From contig CALDSU010000014.1 in NCBI GenBank assembly GCA_937924525.1, positions 248,001 through 312,000 of the forward strand: 64,000 nt of DNA, given 5' to 3'. This DNA is from an uncultured Bryobacteraceae bacterium (GTDB lineage: Bacteria; Acidobacteriota; Terriglobia; Bryobacterales; Bryobacteraceae). A program made the translations under genes and the position numbers. The notes below the pieces were generated by a model, which saw only the letters and a list, made by a program, of their open reading frames with translations, had not been told where the DNA came from and made no database searches. The first letter of the stretch is position 1. Every line of letters begins with the position of its first letter. Positions 61,364 to 64,000 of the stretch are shown in pieces.

Positions 61364-63430
61364 TTAGGGCAGGAACGAAACCGCGACGGTGCGGCGCCAG
61401 CGCTGCCCGGTGGTTTCGTCGTAGCCGCCCAATTCGAAATACTGCTCGCTCGGCGCAAAGAGGTTGGCCGCCCGCAGGCTGGCGCGGAGCGTGCCGGAAG
61501 GCGGCAGCGCCGCCGAACCGAACAGCGCTTCGATGCGGCCGGAGTAATCCTCGCCGTTGATCTGGAACGTGTCCAACCGGGTGGCGACCCCGGCTTCTTC
61601 CCGCACCACCACCTCGAAGAACCAGCGCGACCCGGTGTCGTCCGGCTCGCGGGCGTAGACGGGATCCGGCGAGACTGAAACCGAGACGCGGGAGCGGTCG
61701 GCCGCCGCTTCCACCCGCACGTTCACGAAGCGGGGCGGCGCGGCCGGGCTCTGAATCGAGATCAGCGACTGAAAGGATCCGCTCGCTTTGAAAGCCGCCG
61801 GGTCCACCGACACCTCCAGCCGGGCTGGGCTCGCGGCGGACGTCGTGGCGGCGCTCGGACGGACGCGGATCCAGGGAGCCTCCGCGCGCCAACGGTAGCG
61901 CACCGCGGTGGCCGACTGCGTACTCACCGAGACGGTTTGCACCGCGGCGCCGGTCAGCGAGCCGTTGCGGAGCTGGAAAGTCAGATTCTCCGGCGCCGGA
62001 CGCACCTCGGTGAAGGGCAGATCCTCCAGGTAGCCGCGCAGCGCCGGGTAGGCGGCGGAGAACCGGCCGTACCCAACGGGCGTCCGCGACGAACAGATGT
62101 CGTCCGTGATGGGGCCATAGCTCAGCAAGCCCACGAGGATTCCCGGGGAGGTGAACGCCGGGGAACCCGAGGAGCCCGGCTCGGCTACGCCCTCGTACCA
62201 GGCGCATTGGTAATAGCGCTGCGCCGGCGCCGCGCCGCGGCCGACGACGGTCGCGCCGACGTCATTGACGCGCCTGCCGAACGAAATCCGTTTGTGAGAA
62301 CCGCGCGGGTGGTGAATCCCGGTGAACAGCGCACCCAGCCCAGGTTCTCCAGGGTCCCATCCCGAGAAGACCACGCCGGCAGGGAGATCCCGGAGTTGGA
62401 GTAAGGCAAAATCGCCCGCCTCCTGCCCGCCGGCGGCGAGCAGGTTACCGCCAGGGGCCGAACGCGCCGAGCCCCGAGTCGTGGGCCGCACGCCGCGGCA
62501 CTGGGCCGTCTGAAACTGCCAGAACGCCTCCACCGAGCGCGCCACCGTCTCGCTACCCACGCAGTGCTCGGCGGTCAGCAGATAAGGTTTCAGGCTGCTG
62601 TTGCGGGTCGCCACCAGCGTCCCGGTACAGGCGGCTTCCCCTTCTCCCGTTTCCAATACCAGCGCCGCCACCATGCGCGAGGTCTGCGCCCACTCCGGGT
62701 AACAGGAAACGTCGAGGTTGCACGCGGCCGCCGGATCGTTCTCGGGAAGGCCGCTCGCCAGGGGGCCCACGCTCATTCTCCCCTCGTCGAGCCAGCGGGT
62801 CGCGAGCGTAGCTTCCCCTCCCGGCGCGACCGGCGGGTCGATTACCCGGTGCGCCACGCTCGCCACGACGAAGGGAGGATCGCCCTCCGCCGCCGCGTCC
62901 GCGGACGGCTCGTACTCGATGGTGACCGAGTCCCCTTCGACGGACGCGCTCCAGAAGCGGCCATCGCCGAACGGACCCCGCCCGGTGTAAGGGCCGTCCG
63001 CGGGAACCTCTTCGCGATCGGGCGGATACACCCAAAGCTGGCCCTCTCTCAGGTCCGCGCCGTCAAACAGCAGCCGGACGGCGCGCGCCCCGGCCGAGCG
63101 AATCGTGGCGCGCCAGGCGCGGCGGCCTCCCGGCAGGAACTCCCAACGCCCCGCGGCCAAAGACCCGGCCGGCAAGGAGCGGTGGACGCCGATCCGCAGC
63201 GGGGCGCTCGCCGCCCGCGCGACCGTCGCCTCCTCTTGCGGACTCAGCGCTTGCAGCGCGACTCCCGCGACGTGAGTTCCCCGCCGCCGCGCAGCGGGCT
63301 GGGACTGCGCGCGATGTTCCTGGACTTCCGCGGCCACGACCGGCTCCTTGCGCGCGGCAGGCGCCGGTTGCGCCACGCTCCCCCACGGCAGGCAACATCC
63401 AAGACAAACCGCCCAGGCGACTCTCATCAT
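61364..63430 (-). CDS. Exported lysyl-endopeptidase-like serine protease
   Basis: A 688-residue secreted protease. Signal: RVAWAVCLGCCLPWGSVA. A prodomain-like region runs to about 235. A trypsin-type domain follows, about 245-475. Its catalytic triad is His in LLTAEHCVGSE, Asp in EAGDFALLQLRD and Ser in EPGSSGSPAFTS, with many Cys (for example CNLDVSCYPEWAQ, CAWYEG, DICSS) suggesting disulfides, as in Achromobacter lysyl endopeptidase. Two beta-sandwich domains follow; the first (about 480-570, LTFQLRNGSLTGAAVQTVSV) has the pattern of a BACON domain, which binds mucin-like or carbohydrate targets. It probably degrades proteins outside the cell. It starts at the ATG at 63430, 13 bases after the barrel gene's stop. 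Confidence 0.87.
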   Translation of the reverse strand: MMRVAWAVCLGCCLPWGSVAQPAPAARKEPVVAAEVQEHRAQSQPAARRRGTHVAGVALQALSPQEEATVARAASAPLRIGVHRSLPAGSLAAGRWEFLPGGRRAWRATIRSAGARAVRLLFDGADLREGQLWVYPPDREEVPADGPYTGRGPFGDGRFWSASVEGDSVTIEYEPSADAAAEGDPPFVVASVAHRVIDPPVAPGGEATLATRWLDEGRMSVGPLASGLPENDPAAACNLDVSCYPEWAQTSRMVAALVLETGEGEAACTGTLVATRNSSLKPYLLTAEHCVGSETVARSVEAFWQFQTAQCRGVRPTTRGSARSAPGGNLLAAGGQEAGDFALLQLRDLPAGVVFSGWDPGEPGLGALFTGIHHPRGSHKRISFGRRVNDVGATVVGRGAAPAQRYYQCAWYEGVAEPGSSGSPAFTSPGILVGLLSYGPITDDICSSRTPVGYGRFSAAYPALRGYLEDLPFTEVRPAPENLTFQLRNGSLTGAAVQTVSVSTQSATAVRYRWRAEAPWIRVRPSAATTSAASPARLEVSVDPAAFKASGSFQSLISIQSPAAPPRFVNVRVEAAADRSRVSVSVSPDPVYAREPDDTGSRWFFEVVVREEAGVATRLDTFQINGEDYSGRIEALFGSAALPPSGTLRASLRAANLFAPSEQYFELGGYDETTGQRWRRTVAVSFLP

Positions 63431-63443
63431 GACTCCCCCCGGC

Positions 63444-64000
63444 CTAGAACACCGCTGCGATGCCGACCAGCGGAACGATATCGTGGATGATCCCGCTGAT
63501 CTTGGCCCCGATCGACGGCGCGATCACCTGCTTCGGGAACGGCGTGATGAAGTCCCGCACTTCCACCCGCAGAACGACGCCGGGCGCGATCTGGAACTTG
63601 ACTCCTCCGCCGACGCTTCCCAAGCCCTTGGTTTCCGTCACCGGACTGAGCAGCGCCAGGTTGCTCAACGGCTGCACCGCCTGAGTGGCCCCGGTTCCCC
63701 GGAAGACCTTGATTCCTCCGCCGATGGCCGCAAAGGGCCTTACCTTCGCCCCCCGGCGTGTGGCGTACAGCAGGAAATCGTAGTGGATGATGTGCGAGTC
63801 GCCGCTGAAGGTCACCTTGGTGGCCCCCGAGGAGAGCTTCAAATCGTTCTTGCGGTAGGTATAGCGGAACTCGCCTCCAAAATGCTCAGAGATATCGTTT
63901 CCGAGCCAGCCGCCGGCGGCGAATCCATTCTCGAATCCGGTCTGGCCGGACAAGGAACCCGCAGTGACGGTCTTGTTCGAATAGAATCCAAAGCCCCCGC
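63444..64000 (-). CDS. Outer-membrane beta-barrel protein, C-terminal part
   Basis: The gene enters from the right edge; 185 complete codons are visible. It consists of alternating amphipathic strands (FGGEFRYTYRKNDLKL, HIIHYDFLLYATRRGAKVRP, FQIAPGVVLRVEVRDFI) with Gly-rich turns such as PFAAIGGGIKVF and GLGSVGGGVKF. This is the pattern of an eight-stranded OmpA/OmpW-like barrel. The C-terminus HDIVPLVGIAAVF ends in Phe, the usual outer-membrane assembly signal. The protein probably sits in the outer membrane as a small porin or structural barrel; the missing N-terminus holds the signal peptide. It is directly upstream of the protease and likely cotranscribed with it. Confidence 0.78.
   Translation of the reverse strand, partial: GGFGFYSNKTVTAGSLSGQTGFENGFAAGGWLGNDISEHFGGEFRYTYRKNDLKLSSGATKVTFSGDSHIIHYDFLLYATRRGAKVRPFAAIGGGIKVFRGTGATQAVQPLSNLALLSPVTETKGLGSVGGGVKFQIAPGVVLRVEVRDFITPFPKQVIAPSIGAKISGIIHDIVPLVGIAAVF

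Overview
The window is a high-GC bacterial chromosome segment. It most likely comes from an Acidobacteriota of the Solibacter/Bryobacter type. This is inferred from gene content: an Oar-type TonB-dependent receptor with a carboxypeptidase-like regulatory domain plus a second acidobacterial-style outer-membrane barrel, many Tat-exported oxidoreductases and sulfatases, large secreted glycosidases, and tightly packed genes that overlap by 1-4 bases. I saw no rRNA, tRNA, CRISPR array, insertion sequence or phage gene.

Layout. 1-6700: truncated MacB/FtsX-type ABC permease, small membrane protein, MATE exporter, then an overlapping trio of molybdopterin oxidoreductase, lipoprotein-like protein and GT-C-like membrane protein. 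6900-9000 (minus): sugar-nucleotide epimerase and a REC/HD-GYP c-di-GMP phosphodiesterase. 9200-18800: TonB-type barrel, PP2C phosphatase, small PilZ-like protein, RmlD-like reductase, Tat/Sec-exported amidohydrolase, unknown Tat protein, mannonate dehydratase-like protein and (minus) a NicO nickel/cobalt exporter. 18829-29078: a long, mostly overlapping plus-strand run containing rpiB, deoC, GAF-GAF-PP2C phosphatase, accC, biotin carrier, DnaC-like ATPase, a large secreted unknown, a Gfo/Idh/MocA oxidoreductase and a membrane-anchored beta-carbonic anhydrase. 29300-32707: full TonB receptor closed by a long hairpin. 32800-37800 (minus): exported FAD oxidoreductase, a decayed DUF418 gene and alpha-glucan phosphorylase. 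38053-41744: dprA-topA. 41761-58544 (minus): two sulfatases, a small zinc-ribbon-like protein, a PAS-like and a degenerate GGDEF protein, a tandem alpha/beta hydrolase, an MtaB-type methanol methyltransferase, a 2095-residue modular glycosidase and a PQQ-propeller protein. 59020-64000: Gfo/Idh/MocA oxidoreductase, a gene broken by an amber codon, a lysyl-endopeptidase-like protease and a truncated outer-membrane barrel.

The most interesting signal is the rpiB-deoC pair. RpiB carries an extra N-terminal segment resembling the start of EutQ and has Asp where the catalytic Cys of canonical RpiB lies. DeoC begins with an amphipathic helix resembling a microcompartment encapsulation peptide, followed by a four-cysteine motif. 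Together they look like cargo of a sugar-phosphate-utilising bacterial microcompartment, yet no shell gene is present here. A second theme is a minus-strand cluster pairing a methanol:corrinoid methyltransferase with a secreted esterase-like hydrolase and a giant glycosidase, which could couple demethylation of plant or exopolysaccharide to C1 use. Pseudogenes at 34488-35201 and 60346-61257 and three copies of a 29-bp intergenic repeat show ongoing decay and repeat spread.
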